A stretch of DNA of 64,000 nt from Robinsoniella sp. (GCA_022788205.1 JALEVQ010000075.1:1-64000), one strand, 5' to 3'; shown: positions 45,330 to 54,148, numbered from the stretch's first letter. Program-made: numbers and translations. Notes: generated by a model from the sequence alone, not told the origin.

Positions 45330-46309
45330 CATTTTAAATACTCAATTAAGTTTTTTACATCGCTTCTGCCCCGAAGCTTTCGCAGCGCTTTGCTCTCAAT
45401 CTGGCGAATTCTCTCCCTGGTCACATGATAGATCTGCCCAACTTCCTCCAAGGTCCATATTTTCCCATCAAAAAATCCAAAGCGAAGCTCCAGAATTTTT
45501 CTCTCCCTGTCTGACAGCTTTGAGAGAATTTCTCCCACTTCTTTTTTCATCATCTCTGCCTCGACCACTTCAAACTGCTCCGGTGCTGTCTGATCAGAAA
45601 CCACATGTATCAGCGAAAAATCATCCTCACCTACTGGTGCCTCCAACGAAATGGTATCTCCAAAATAGCCCAGGATCTCTTCTATTTTTTCTTTTGGAAT
45701 CTCCAATTTCTCTGAAAGTTCTTGCGTCGTCGGATCCCTTCCCATCTCGGTCACATATTTCCTTTTCTCACGCTGAATCCGGTTCATGCTCTCCACCATG
45801 TGGACAGGAATGCGGATATTTTTCGATTTCTCCACCATGGAACGTGTGATCGCCTGTCGAATCCACCAGATCGCATAGGTGCTGAATTTATATCCTCTGC
45901 GGTAATCAAACCCCTGCACTGCCCTCAGCAATCCAATATTTCCTTCCTGAATCAAATCCAGCAGAGACATTCCGCTGTATCCCACATAATGCCTTGCCAC
46001 GCTGACTACCAGTCTCAAATTACAGTTGATCAGATTTTCACGCGCTGTCTCATCTCCCTGCTCTATCTTTCTTGCGAGTTCCTGCTCCTCCTGTGCCGTG
46101 AGCAATGGATATCTCCCAATCTCTCTGAGATAAATTTTGACAGAATCTTCTCCAGATTGATCTGCTTCTTCCCCTTCTTGCGCTGTCTCTTTAGTCTCTG
46201 TCTCTTCTTCCGCTTCCCTTAAAAATTCCTCCAGGGAATCCTCAAAGATCGGGTTGTGATCTTCCAACATTATTTCTTGACACCGATTTTTCTCATCGTT
46301 TTCTCTCAT
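45329..46309 (-). CDS. RpoD-like group 2 RNA polymerase sigma factor
   Basis: 326 residues. An acidic N-terminal stretch of about 50 residues is followed by region 1.2 (DSVKIYLREIGRYPLLTAQE), region 2 (QEGNIGLLRAVQGFDYRRGY and KFSTYAIWWIRQAITRSM), region 3 and region 4 (ERKILELRFG, TLEEVGQIYHVTRERIRQIE). It is shorter than the main RpoD and lacks an extended region 1.1 or non-conserved insert, so an alternative vegetative-type sigma is inferred. The start at 46309 follows GGGGAT; TTG at 46321 is the alternative. Confidence 0.9.
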   Translation of the reverse strand: MRENDEKNRCQEIMLEDHNPIFEDSLEEFLREAEEETETKETAQEGEEADQSGEDSVKIYLREIGRYPLLTAQEEQELARKIEQGDETARENLINCNLRLVVSVARHYVGYSGMSLLDLIQEGNIGLLRAVQGFDYRRGYKFSTYAIWWIRQAITRSMVEKSKNIRIPVHMVESMNRIQREKRKYVTEMGRDPTTQELSEKLEIPKEKIEEILGYFGDTISLEAPVGEDDFSLIHVVSDQTAPEQFEVVEAEMMKKEVGEILSKLSDRERKILELRFGFFDGKIWTLEEVGQIYHVTRERIRQIESKALRKLRGRSDVKNLIEYLK

Positions 46310-46459
46310 TTTTATCCCCAATTATCATTTCTTTTGCCTTAAATACCACAAAATTTCTATTTTTTGCTTCTTTTCCCCCTATTTTACCATCCTATTTTTT
46401 TTGATGTAAGTTTTTTTCTGTATCATTTTCTTCTTTTTTAACTCTTTATGTAAAAAATA

Positions 46460-46495
46460 GAGCTGTCAAAGATTTTTCTGTTTCTTTGACAACTC
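46460..46495 (-). terminator. Terminator of the FMN-binding protein operon
   Basis: GAGCTGTCAAAGA (46460-46472) pairs with TCTTTGACAACTC (46483-46495). On the minus strand the stem is followed by TATTTTTTA. Confidence 0.85.
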
Positions 46496-46537
46496 CATCT
46501 GTTTTCTCATCTTATTTTTCTAAAGCGCCCCGCACAA

Positions 46538-47623
46538 TCATTGTTTTGCCTTCTCCAGTGCATCTTCTACCGCTTTTATAATCCCCTTGGAGCTATAGGT
46601 AGCTCCGCTCACTACGTCTACCTCAGTGGACTGCTGATCCAGAATTTCTTTCACAACTCCTGAGCGTGCGTCCTGAAAATATTCATCGTCATCTTCATAC
46701 TTTACGACTTTGATATTTGTAATTTCCCCAGATTCCACCAAAACTTCCACATTGATTTTTCCATAGTACCCGATTCCTTCTCCATCCCATGTGCCGTCCT
46801 GATATCCATATCCTGTCTTACTTTCCTCTGCCTGCTCTGTTTCCGGTTGCTCTGTCTTCTTTGCGGCGGAAACCGTCACCCCCGATACTCCGATACAGAC
46901 TCCCAGAGAGAGAACTGCTCCTACTATCGCTGCTCTGTTTCCAAGCGGAACTTTTTTCTTCTTCAAGTAATATTTGCGGATTCTCAGCGCAGCATATCCG
47001 CCAAATAAAATCGTATAGATGCACAGATCTACACAATATTTCATATTTCCTCTCTGGATCTGAGGGCTGAAAATAGTGGCAACATGAAGATACATCAGTG
47101 CATAATACAGATATGACCATCTCTGCAATTGCTTCCATTTTTTAGCAGGCATCTTCCTGCGAACCGTCTTAAAAGAAGTGATGGTCAACGGAATCAACAG
47201 TGCAATCATCAGAAGGGAACACAATGCCGCCACTCTCTCTGCTGTCTGCAGTCCCTGAATGTCGGTAAATAACATACGGAAATACCGTTTCCCATAGTAC
47301 ATGTTGTGAGACAAAATCAAAAGAGATGCCATGATCGCAATCTCTCCTCTCAGTCCCATAAATACCTTCTGAGACTTACTCTTCGGAGGCATCAGAATCG
47401 CATACATCACAATCAGGAAAAGAGAGGTCGCGACGACCCCTCTTCTGATATAATCTGTGACAAAAGTATTCAGCCACCCGGGAATCCATTCAGAAGGCAT
47501 CCATGCCGCCATAAGTCCGACAATCACCGCCCCGATATAGAATACCGGGCTATATTTTTTGATCTGCTTTTCCAGCAGAAATAAAAGTACAACGCTAACA
47601 CCTATTGATAATAACAATTTCAT
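46538..47623 (-). CDS. Ferric-reductase-like heme membrane protein fused to FMN-binding domain
   Basis: 361 residues. Six or seven N-terminal helices carry histidines that can bind heme b (LILSHNMYYGK and YALMYLHVATIF), as in ferric-reductase-like/MsrQ membrane proteins. A further helix (AAIVGAVLSLGVCIGVSGVT) leads to an extracellular FMN_bind domain (about 265-361). Its VVSGATYSSKG motif is the covalent FMN attachment Thr site used by ApbE. It is likely to move electrons across the membrane to the outside. It is spaced 27 bp after the Tp47-like gene, so co-transcription is probable. ApbE is not in the window. Confidence 0.87.
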   Translation of the reverse strand: MKLLLSIGVSVVLLFLLEKQIKKYSPVFYIGAVIVGLMAAWMPSEWIPGWLNTFVTDYIRRGVVATSLFLIVMYAILMPPKSKSQKVFMGLRGEIAIMASLLILSHNMYYGKRYFRMLFTDIQGLQTAERVAALCSLLMIALLIPLTITSFKTVRRKMPAKKWKQLQRWSYLYYALMYLHVATIFSPQIQRGNMKYCVDLCIYTILFGGYAALRIRKYYLKKKKVPLGNRAAIVGAVLSLGVCIGVSGVTVSAAKKTEQPETEQAEESKTGYGYQDGTWDGEGIGYYGKINVEVLVESGEITNIKVVKYEDDDEYFQDARSGVVKEILDQQSTEVDVVSGATYSSKGIIKAVEDALEKAKQ

Positions 47624-47650
47624 CGTAGATTTTCTCTCCCACTTCTATGA

Positions 47651-49075
47651 CTACGGTGTCACTGTGATTTCGACGGATGGGAATCCAACTGCTTCCATCG
47701 TCACAACGTAGGAAGCTCCCTCTTCGCCGCCAAAGATTACCGTTTCTTCTCCTTTTGCAGCCACTGTTGCATCTGGATTTACGGTTCCATCTTCATTGAA
47801 AATCGCCGTTCCAACACTGCCGATCGCATTTCCATCTACAGTCACCGTCACTGCTGCAAGATAATCCGCCAGTGTCAGCCCCTGTGCATTTTCAGCAACA
47901 GAAAGCACATTTCCATCAAAAGTGATATCTTCTGCCGTCAAATCGGATGTCACAAGACACGTTGTCTGCACATCTGCATACTGTTCGTCTGAGAAAATGA
48001 CGGTATAAGAGCCTGGCTTGCACTCTGCTCCCAGCACCACTCCGTCTTCTGATGCCTCATACATTCCTTCTTCCACCACAGCGCGGCCCTTTTTCACACT
48101 GCTCAGAACATAATGGCTGTCTTCCGGCAGATTCCTCTCCACTGCGATCTTTGTTCCCTCTGGATCGTAGGAGACACTTTCTGCGGACTGCACAGAATAT
48201 TCATCGGAAAGCTGCTCTTTGCAGAAAAGCGAAGTTTCGATTTCAATATCATCGGCGTCGGCGATCAGATACGTGATCTTTGTGATCGTTTTTCCCGGAA
48301 GATCTTCAAATCTCTGATAAGCAACCTGATTTCCGTGCGGTTCCTGGAACTCTTTTACTGCAACTCCAAGCTCACCAGCCCGAAGCCAGATGTTGTCCAG
48401 ATGCTCCAGACCATACTTTGCCCCGTCCTCTGTCTCAATCACAACGCCCTGAACGGTGCTCACATCAAGGTCCACTCCTTCCACCGTGATCTGATAATTT
48501 CCCCATGCACTGGTGGTAACAATGGAGGTCTCTACATCGTCAGCAGTCACGGTATTTCCCACCGTCTTGCTGATCGTTCCGTCCGAATTGATCACTTTAT
48601 ACTCAGCTAGTGCCGTCTCAGAAATATTTTCCATATTCTGTACAAATTCTATCAGAGAATTGCTGCACTCTTTTCCATCCTCAATCGCTTTCTGTACATC
48701 CTCATACAATGCCTTTGAGATTGCCACATGAACCTGGGATACTCCCAGAATGTTGACCCCTGTCTCTACCTCCTCGATAAAGGTAGATGGAAAATTTTTC
48801 GACTTCTGTGTCGTCGCGGAAGTCACCGCATCATAGATTCCTTCTTCCTCATATCCTGCCTCTGCGATCGGGTCTGCCGCGTCATACTGCCCTGCCACTG
48901 ACTGTGCCGGATCCTCCGGCTCCACATCATTTAATTCTCCATAATAGTAATCTGCGTAGGACAAATTTAATGTTCCGTATATCATCTCAGAGTCTGCCTC
49001 CGCAGCTCCACACATTGCAATACTTCCTGTAGCCAAAGCTCCTGCCATCAATAAGGATACTATTTTTTTCTTCAA
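47651..49075 (-). CDS. Secreted Tp47-like protein (Treponema 47-kDa antigen/PBP family)
   Basis: 474 residues. A signal peptide (KKKIVSLLMAGALATG, cleavage after GAAEA) has a cysteine, but it is not in a good lipobox. The start of the mature part, YGTLNLSYADYYYGEL, and GIYDAVTSATTQKS match the N-terminal domain of treponemal Tp47 as I remember it. GSYTVIFSDEQYADV recalls its later Ig-like domain. Tp47 is reported as a penicillin-binding carboxypeptidase, but its true role is debated. The start is TTG at 49075 with GGAGG 7 bases ahead; ATG at 49090 is the alternative. Its pairing with an FMN/heme protein suggests a redox role. Confidence 0.75.
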   Translation of the reverse strand: MKKKIVSLLMAGALATGSIAMCGAAEADSEMIYGTLNLSYADYYYGELNDVEPEDPAQSVAGQYDAADPIAEAGYEEEGIYDAVTSATTQKSKNFPSTFIEEVETGVNILGVSQVHVAISKALYEDVQKAIEDGKECSNSLIEFVQNMENISETALAEYKVINSDGTISKTVGNTVTADDVETSIVTTSAWGNYQITVEGVDLDVSTVQGVVIETEDGAKYGLEHLDNIWLRAGELGVAVKEFQEPHGNQVAYQRFEDLPGKTITKITYLIADADDIEIETSLFCKEQLSDEYSVQSAESVSYDPEGTKIAVERNLPEDSHYVLSSVKKGRAVVEEGMYEASEDGVVLGAECKPGSYTVIFSDEQYADVQTTCLVTSDLTAEDITFDGNVLSVAENAQGLTLADYLAAVTVTVDGNAIGSVGTAIFNEDGTVNPDATVAAKGEETVIFGGEEGASYVVTMEAVGFPSVEITVTP

Positions 49076-49138
49076 GACCTGTTCCTCCATTTCTTCTTTC
49101 TCGACGATTCTATCGCTTGATGAGTTCTTTATCTCTTA

Positions 49139-49154
49139 GTTAGTTGTTACTAAC
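49139..49154 (-). promoter_or_regulatory. Dyad operator near the Tp47-like gene start
   Basis: GTTAG and CTAAC flank 6 bases (GTTAG-TTGTTA-CTAAC). It lies 12 bp downstream of the -10 element, covering the transcription start region, as expected for a repressor site. The regulator is not known. Confidence 0.45.
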
Positions 49155-49166
49155 CTCTTCTTCTAT

Positions 49167-49195
49167 ATCTTACTCATCTTTTTGGAAATAATCAA
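49167..49195 (-). promoter_or_regulatory. Promoter of the Tp47-like/FMN protein operon
   Basis: On the minus strand TTGATT (49195-49190), a 17-bp spacer and TAAGAT (49172-49167). Confidence 0.55.
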
Positions 49196-49301
49196 GTCCC
49201 CTTATTGAAGCAATTTTCTCATTAAGACCATATCTGTCTTCTGTTATTCTTTCCTACCTTTCCATCCCCGCAGCCATGCGCAGATATCTTCTACCTCCTC
49301 C

Positions 49302-50876
49302 TTACTTATCAAACAAGAAATGTTTGTTGTAGTAGCGGCTCGTCTGTTTGATCTGTTCGCTGAGCTGCTCCATTCCCATACTTTCAATTAAGGTCGGCTC
49401 ACCTGAGAACAGATTTCTCCCAAGTCCCAGACGATTTCCAGGTATCTCTGCGCCGATTGCTGCCAGCGTAGTCGGGAAGAGATCTAACGCACAGAACAGG
49501 CGGTCTTCTGTCTGTTCTGCCTCCGCAGCCGGATTCACAATCACCTGAAAGATGCTGCGCGTAAATTCTGCATCCACTGATTCTGCATATTTTGTATCCA
49601 TTGTCAGATGATCTCCACATAGAATAATCGTCGTGTTGTCGTACCACGGCTGTTCTTTGACCCACCTCACAAAATCAGCCAGCTGGTGATCAGCACATGC
49701 AATCACATTGCGATATGGATCTTCATATGTATCTCCGCAAAGCTCACATGAATATCCGCTGACACAATGTGTATCCATCGTCGCCATCGTCAGATTGAAC
49801 GGTTCGTCTTCCTCCGCCAGACGGCTCAATTCCTCTTTCGCAAATTGAAACAGTTTCTCGTCCTCATATCCCCACCACTCATAATAATCCTCCGGGATCC
49901 ATCCCTGTTCCACTGCGTAATCATAGTCATGTATCTCATAATTTCCATGCTGTTTAAAATAGTGGTCTGTCCCGGCAAACCCTGCATCTGATCCCAACAG
50001 GAGGATCTGATGATATCCCTCATGCTCCAAAATTTCTCCCAGAGTCGTAAGCCCCGGCAAAAATGTTTTGTACATATTATATCCATTATTGGCAAGCGGA
50101 ATCGTAAGCGGCACTCCACTTGTCTGAGCCACCATCGATGCCATCGTCCAGCTGCAGTTTGCCATCTCAATCATGCCGTATCCGCCTGGCTGTGAGAAGT
50201 GGACACTGTCATCTTCTCTCTGCAACGCGGTCAATTCTGACAATAGATTTTCCTGCTCGTATCCCCCATATTCCTTTGATGCGTACGTATTTTCAAAGGA
50301 TTCCAGAAAAATATAGATCAGATTTCTCTTTTTTTCAGGGAAAGAAATATCCACACGGTTCGGATCGACATACCGTGTCTCATATAAATTCGATGGATGT
50401 GTCTGAGCATACACATAGCTTGGGATGTCATAACGAAACATTGCAAAGATAATCCCAGAAACAAAAAAGATGCCAGAAATCGTTAAAAGATGCCTTACCA
50501 ATTTTTCCTTAAAGCACCCAAATCGTTTCCTCATCTTCTCTCTTGAAACGTGTGACTTTGTCCCATTTTGAAGTTCTTCTTTTCCTGTGTCTCTCTTTTC
50601 TTCCTTTCTTCTCTGAGATCGAAACAGCAGAAAAAGCAGTACACCCATTACCATGCAAGGCGGTACTGTATAGAGTAAATAGTTAAAAATGATGCCAAAT
50701 CCTGTTCCTTCCATCGGTACTTTCATCTGGAATACCATCTTGTCGATTGTAAGATCCGCAAAATAACTTTCCAGCCATACAAAGGAAGCCCAAAGAAGAG
50801 TCGAGAGTATCATCAGACAGACTGCTGCCACCCTTGCCTTTTTGTTTGAACCTTCTTTTTTTCTCTTTTTTTCCAT
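49302..50876 (-). CDS. OpgB/LtaS-like membrane phosphoglycerol transferase
   Basis: 524 residues. Three membrane helices lie in the first 180 (VCLMILSTLLWASFVWLESY, FNYLLYTVPPCMVMGVLLFL, LLTISGIFFVSGIIFAMFRY), then an extracellular sulfatase-fold domain. Metal-site motifs are YIFLESFENT (Glu), the nucleophile Thr in NCSWTMASMVAQTSGVPL, which resembles the OpgB/MdoB pattern more than LtaS, MDTHCVSGY and LCGDHLTMD (Asp-His). It should transfer phosphoglycerol to a cell-envelope glycan or lipid. GGAGGACAAC fixes the start at 50876. Confidence 0.85.
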   Translation of the reverse strand: MEKKRKKEGSNKKARVAAVCLMILSTLLWASFVWLESYFADLTIDKMVFQMKVPMEGTGFGIIFNYLLYTVPPCMVMGVLLFLLFRSQRRKEEKRDTGKEELQNGTKSHVSREKMRKRFGCFKEKLVRHLLTISGIFFVSGIIFAMFRYDIPSYVYAQTHPSNLYETRYVDPNRVDISFPEKKRNLIYIFLESFENTYASKEYGGYEQENLLSELTALQREDDSVHFSQPGGYGMIEMANCSWTMASMVAQTSGVPLTIPLANNGYNMYKTFLPGLTTLGEILEHEGYHQILLLGSDAGFAGTDHYFKQHGNYEIHDYDYAVEQGWIPEDYYEWWGYEDEKLFQFAKEELSRLAEEDEPFNLTMATMDTHCVSGYSCELCGDTYEDPYRNVIACADHQLADFVRWVKEQPWYDNTTIILCGDHLTMDTKYAESVDAEFTRSIFQVIVNPAAEAEQTEDRLFCALDLFPTTLAAIGAEIPGNRLGLGRNLFSGEPTLIESMGMEQLSEQIKQTSRYYNKHFLFDK

Positions 50877-51008
50877 GTTGTCCTCCAACGGTGCAAACTG
50901 CGCCATCATTCAGGAATAAGTCCATTGCGACAGTTACTACTTTATCATACTGTCCACTGAAATACAAGGGCGTTGGACGGGCTTCAGAGACTTTTCATCA
51001 TTCTTCTG

Positions 51009-51425
51009 CTATCGGTTGCGATAAATCTGTTTTTCGTATTTCGCACACCATGAAGCATATTCCCAGATCACCTTCTCGATGTCCTCCGACATCTTCTGTT
51101 TTCGTATAAATCCAAACGGCTGAACGTGAAATGTTTTAAAAATATCATTTTCTCTCACAGAAGAAAAGACAATCGGAGATTCTGGCTGCTCTTTTAAAAT
51201 TCTTTCAGCCAGTTCCGGCGCACTGATTTTGGGTATCGAAAAATCAAGGAAATAAAGCTCGTATTCTTCCCCCATGCGCACTGTCTCAAACAATTTCTCT
51301 GGGTCAGAAAACATCCTGCATTCCACTCTCATCCAATACTTAAAAAATCCTCTCTCTATCTCTTTTGAGTAATACGCCAAGGAATTTTGATCCTTATCAC
51401 AGATTGCCATCTTTCTCGCTTCCAT
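51009..51425 (-). CDS. Stand-alone receiver-domain protein (LytTR-regulator type)
   Basis: 138 residues, a single receiver domain. The acidic site is MAICDKDQNS, the probable phosphoacceptor is the Asp in YFLDFSIPKIS, and the Lys position is in PFGFIRKQKMSEDI. The spacing is like receivers of LytTR response regulators, but no DNA-binding domain follows; 16 codons after the receiver it stops at YEKQIYRNR. GGGAG precedes the ATG at 51425. It ends 132 bp before the phosphoglycerol transferase gene in the same direction and could share its transcript. Confidence 0.75.
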   Translation of the reverse strand: MEARKMAICDKDQNSLAYYSKEIERGFFKYWMRVECRMFSDPEKLFETVRMGEEYELYFLDFSIPKISAPELAERILKEQPESPIVFSSVRENDIFKTFHVQPFGFIRKQKMSEDIEKVIWEYASWCAKYEKQIYRNR

Positions 51426-51543
51426 TTTTTCATTCTCCCTCATTTACAGAATCGGTTATAGAAAAATTTCTTCTTCTGTCGTTTTTTATCGTCTTTTCTA
51501 TCATCATAACCCTTTTCCCTCTGAGAAGATATCAGTTTCTTCG

Positions 51544-51795
51544 CTATTTATTATCAAAATTGTATTTTTCTGTCCTGCTCATCGAAATGGAAATCTGTTT
51601 TTCTCTATTCTCATAAGACTCTTTCACACACTCTCCCAGATAGCTGCGGATTCTCCTCTTTTCATCATCGTATGTCCGCCCGCTCTTTTTCTGAAGCTGT
51701 GCTCTGCTCTTTTCCCATATCAAAAAGAGAGGGCTCCCTGCCTCAAAAGCCGGGACTTCCCTCTCAAAGACTTCCTCATCATATCTTTGGTCTAT
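51544..51795 (-). other. Open frame continuing from the Rrf2 stop; possible small ORF
   Basis: After the TAG of the Rrf2 gene, the same frame stays open for 83 codons to a TAG at 51544. It has a charged, protein-like composition (IWEKSRAQLQKKSGRTYDDE). It contains no ATG until near the end. A TTG near 51726, with GGGAG upstream, is the only plausible start. The Rrf2 terminator lies inside it. It may be a remnant, a small protein or chance. The 51426-51795 spacer holds nothing else. Confidence 0.3.
51727..51765 (-). terminator. Terminator of the Rrf2 regulator gene
   Basis: GAGAGGG (51727-51733) pairs with CCCTCTC (51759-51765), with an inner TCCC/GGGA stem. On the minus strand five T residues follow. 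Confidence 0.7.
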
Positions 51796-52230
51796 CTATA
51801 TGACATATTCGTCTGATTTCGCTGCCTGCCATTCCATCAGATCTCCCAGTGTCACATGATCCACCACGCCGTTGATCGCATCATTTAATTTTTTCCACAA
51901 AATTCTTGTCACACAGTCATCTTCCCTGTCACATGTGGAAATACCCTCTTCCACACACTCCACCGGCGCCAGGCTGCCCTCCGTCAGCCTGAGAATCATC
52001 CCCACCGTGTACTCTTCCGGCGACCTTTGCAGCATATAGCCTCCCATCGGTCCACGAATGCTCCTCACATAGCCCGCCTTATTCAAAATAGAAATAATCT
52101 GTTCCAGATATTTTTCAGAAATCCCTTGTCTTTGTGCCGCATCTTTCAATCTGATCGGTTCCCCCGAATAATTCGTCGCGAGATCCAGCATCAATCTCAG
52201 TGCATATCTTCCCTTTGTCGATATTCTCAT
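51796..52230 (-). CDS. Rrf2/IscR-family transcriptional regulator
   Basis: 144 residues. The winged helix covers residues 1-75 (STKGRYALRLMLDLA, RQGISEKYLEQIISILNKAG, VRSIRGPMGGYML). The C-terminal part has three cysteines, CVEEGISTCDREDDC, spaced x7 and x5, like the cluster ligands of IscR. The IscR His ligand appears replaced by Arg (CVTRILWKKL against CLTHALW). It could sense Fe-S status, cysteine or redox state. The start at 52230 follows GGAGGTTGATTCA. Its target genes are unknown; the sufCB operon in this window is a candidate. Confidence 0.88.
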   Translation of the reverse strand: MRISTKGRYALRLMLDLATNYSGEPIRLKDAAQRQGISEKYLEQIISILNKAGYVRSIRGPMGGYMLQRSPEEYTVGMILRLTEGSLAPVECVEEGISTCDREDDCVTRILWKKLNDAINGVVDHVTLGDLMEWQAAKSDEYVI

Positions 52231-52318
52231 TGAATCAACCTCCATATGCTTTATTATACTTCATTTTCCGGATTCTGTGAAGTCTCACATCTCAAAAATC
52301 ATATGGTGTTTGCGTCAG

Positions 52319-52381
52319 GGAAACGCTGAGAGGGTATTGTGTACGCCATCGTAATGTGTACGCCATCCTCCCAGATGATAT
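52319..52381 (+). repeat. Interspersed repeat family B, copy 2
   Basis: 63 bp with the same ends and central TGTACGCCATC block as 36940-37002. It lies between the hcp stop and the Rrf2 gene. It also holds GTACGCC twice, 18 bp apart. Confidence 0.65.
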
Positions 52382-52436
52382 CACCGCAGACACGCTGCGT
52401 TTTCTGCTCGGTCTGTGTGCCCGAATTGCGGATCTT

Positions 52437-54038
52437 CTACTCCAAAATTTTCCTGAGATCCTCCTCAGGTGTTGTGACCGGTGCGATCTCATAATTTTCC
52501 ACAAGATAGTTCAGCACATTCGGTGACAGAAATGCCGGCAAAGACGGTCCGAGCAGAATCTTCTTCATTCCAAGATGCAAAAGTGTCAGCAAAATACAGA
52601 CCGCCTTCTGCTCGTACCACGACAGCACCATAGACAATGGCAGATCATTCACCTCACATCCAAATGCCTCTGCGAGAGCCACTGCGACCTGGATTGCGCT
52701 GTAGGCATCGTTGCACTGTCCCATATCCATTATGCGCGGCAAACCACCGATTGTGCCAAGATCCATATCGTTGAAGCGATATTTTCCGCAGGCAAGCGTC
52801 AGAACAATGCTGTCTGCCGGTGTCTGTCTCACAAACTCAGCATAGTAACTGCGTCCGGCTCTGGCACCATCGCATCCTCCCACAAGGAAGAAGTGTCTGA
52901 TCTTTCCGGCTTTCACCGCCTCAATCACCTGATCAGCGACAGACAAAACCGCATTGTGTGCAAATCCTGTCATCACCTTGTCACCGCCGTTCATTCCAGT
53001 AAAATGCATGTCCTCAGGATATCCTCCAAGCGCAAGTGCTTTCTCAATTACAGGCGTGAAGTCTTTCTTCTCACCAATGTGAACAACCCCCGGATAGGAA
53101 ACCATGTCTGTTGTGAATACCCGGTCTGCATAGCTTGCTTTCGGCGGCATCAGACAGTTTGTCGTGAACAAAACCGGCGCTGGAAGACCATCAAATTCTT
53201 TCTGTTGATTTTGCCACGCTGTGCCAAAGTTTCCTTTAAGATGCGTATATTTTTTCAGCTCAGGATAAGCGTGAGCCGGGAGCATCTCACCATGGGTATA
53301 GATGTGAATCCCTTTATCCTTTGTCTGCTCCAAAAGCTGCTTCAAATCACACAGATCGTGACCGGAAATCACGATAAACGGTCCCTTTTCCACAGTCAAT
53401 GACACCTCGGTCGGCACAGGGTTTCCATACGTTTCTGTGTTCGCCTTGTCAAGCAAAGCCATACATCTCAGATTTATCCTCCCAACTTCCATCACAATCG
53501 GAAGCAGTTCTTCCATTTCCCAATCATCCATGCCAATCGCACAGAGCGCTTTATAGAAAAACTCGTTCACCTCGCTGTCATGAAATCCGAGAACGTCAGC
53601 GTGGTAAGCATAAGCTGCAACCCCGCGAATACCAAAAAGAATCAGCGATTTGAGTGAGCGGATATCTTCATCTGCCGTCCAGATCTTTTCCATATCATAG
53701 TCATCATTTCTGCCACAGGAAGAACTACAGTGAAAACAGTTCGAAACCAGTTTTTTCTTTTCCTCCTCCACACGCCGGATCATCCCGGAAATCGTGTCAT
53801 TGTTGAAGTTGACATTCGTGAGCGTAGTAAACAATCCTTCCACTACGACTTGATCTGTATCATCCGAAACTAAGTCCCTATTTCCCTCTGTGGCTTTGGC
53901 AAGCCCGATCAAAGCTCCTGTGAGCTGATCCTGAAGTTTTGCGGTGTCCGATTTCTTTCCGCATACACCCGCAGCACCTGTACATCCTGTGCATCCTGCT
54001 GTCTGTTCGCATTGAAAACAAAACATTTTATGATCCAT
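52437..54038 (-). CDS. hcp: Hydroxylamine reductase / hybrid cluster protein
   Basis: 533 residues. The N-terminal cysteines that hold the cubane cluster are at 7, 10, 19 and 25 (CFQCEQTAGC...), with one more at 16. Hybrid-cluster ligands are visible in NCFHCSSSCGRND, TTNCLMPP, GGCDGARAGRSYY and TLACGKYRFND. Hcp reduces hydroxylamine and NO, and protects anaerobes from nitrosative stress. GGAGGAAAAA fixes the start at 54038. It is divergent from a Crp/Fnr regulator with a dyad between them. Confidence 0.95.
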   Translation of the reverse strand: MDHKMFCFQCEQTAGCTGCTGAAGVCGKKSDTAKLQDQLTGALIGLAKATEGNRDLVSDDTDQVVVEGLFTTLTNVNFNNDTISGMIRRVEEEKKKLVSNCFHCSSSCGRNDDYDMEKIWTADEDIRSLKSLILFGIRGVAAYAYHADVLGFHDSEVNEFFYKALCAIGMDDWEMEELLPIVMEVGRINLRCMALLDKANTETYGNPVPTEVSLTVEKGPFIVISGHDLCDLKQLLEQTKDKGIHIYTHGEMLPAHAYPELKKYTHLKGNFGTAWQNQQKEFDGLPAPVLFTTNCLMPPKASYADRVFTTDMVSYPGVVHIGEKKDFTPVIEKALALGGYPEDMHFTGMNGGDKVMTGFAHNAVLSVADQVIEAVKAGKIRHFFLVGGCDGARAGRSYYAEFVRQTPADSIVLTLACGKYRFNDMDLGTIGGLPRIMDMGQCNDAYSAIQVAVALAEAFGCEVNDLPLSMVLSWYEQKAVCILLTLLHLGMKKILLGPSLPAFLSPNVLNYLVENYEIAPVTTPEEDLRKILE

Positions 54039-54148
54039 TTTTTTCCTCCATCTATTTTTCTGCTGTCTATCCTTGTCTCTCTCTGTATGAAAACAAGTAG
54101 ACACCTTGATTTCACATCCGCATTGTACTATAATGTTTCCAATTATTC

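Noticed and set aside
45184..45849. Plus-strand frame of 221 codons continuing past the shortened YesN-like gene
   Set aside because: It runs antisense to the sigma factor gene and shows no AraC helix-turn-helix, so it is not the missing half of a frameshifted regulator.
52575..53402. Plus-strand frame of 275 codons
   Set aside because: It is the antisense shadow of hcp, with Cys/His-rich low-quality composition and no ribosome binding site.
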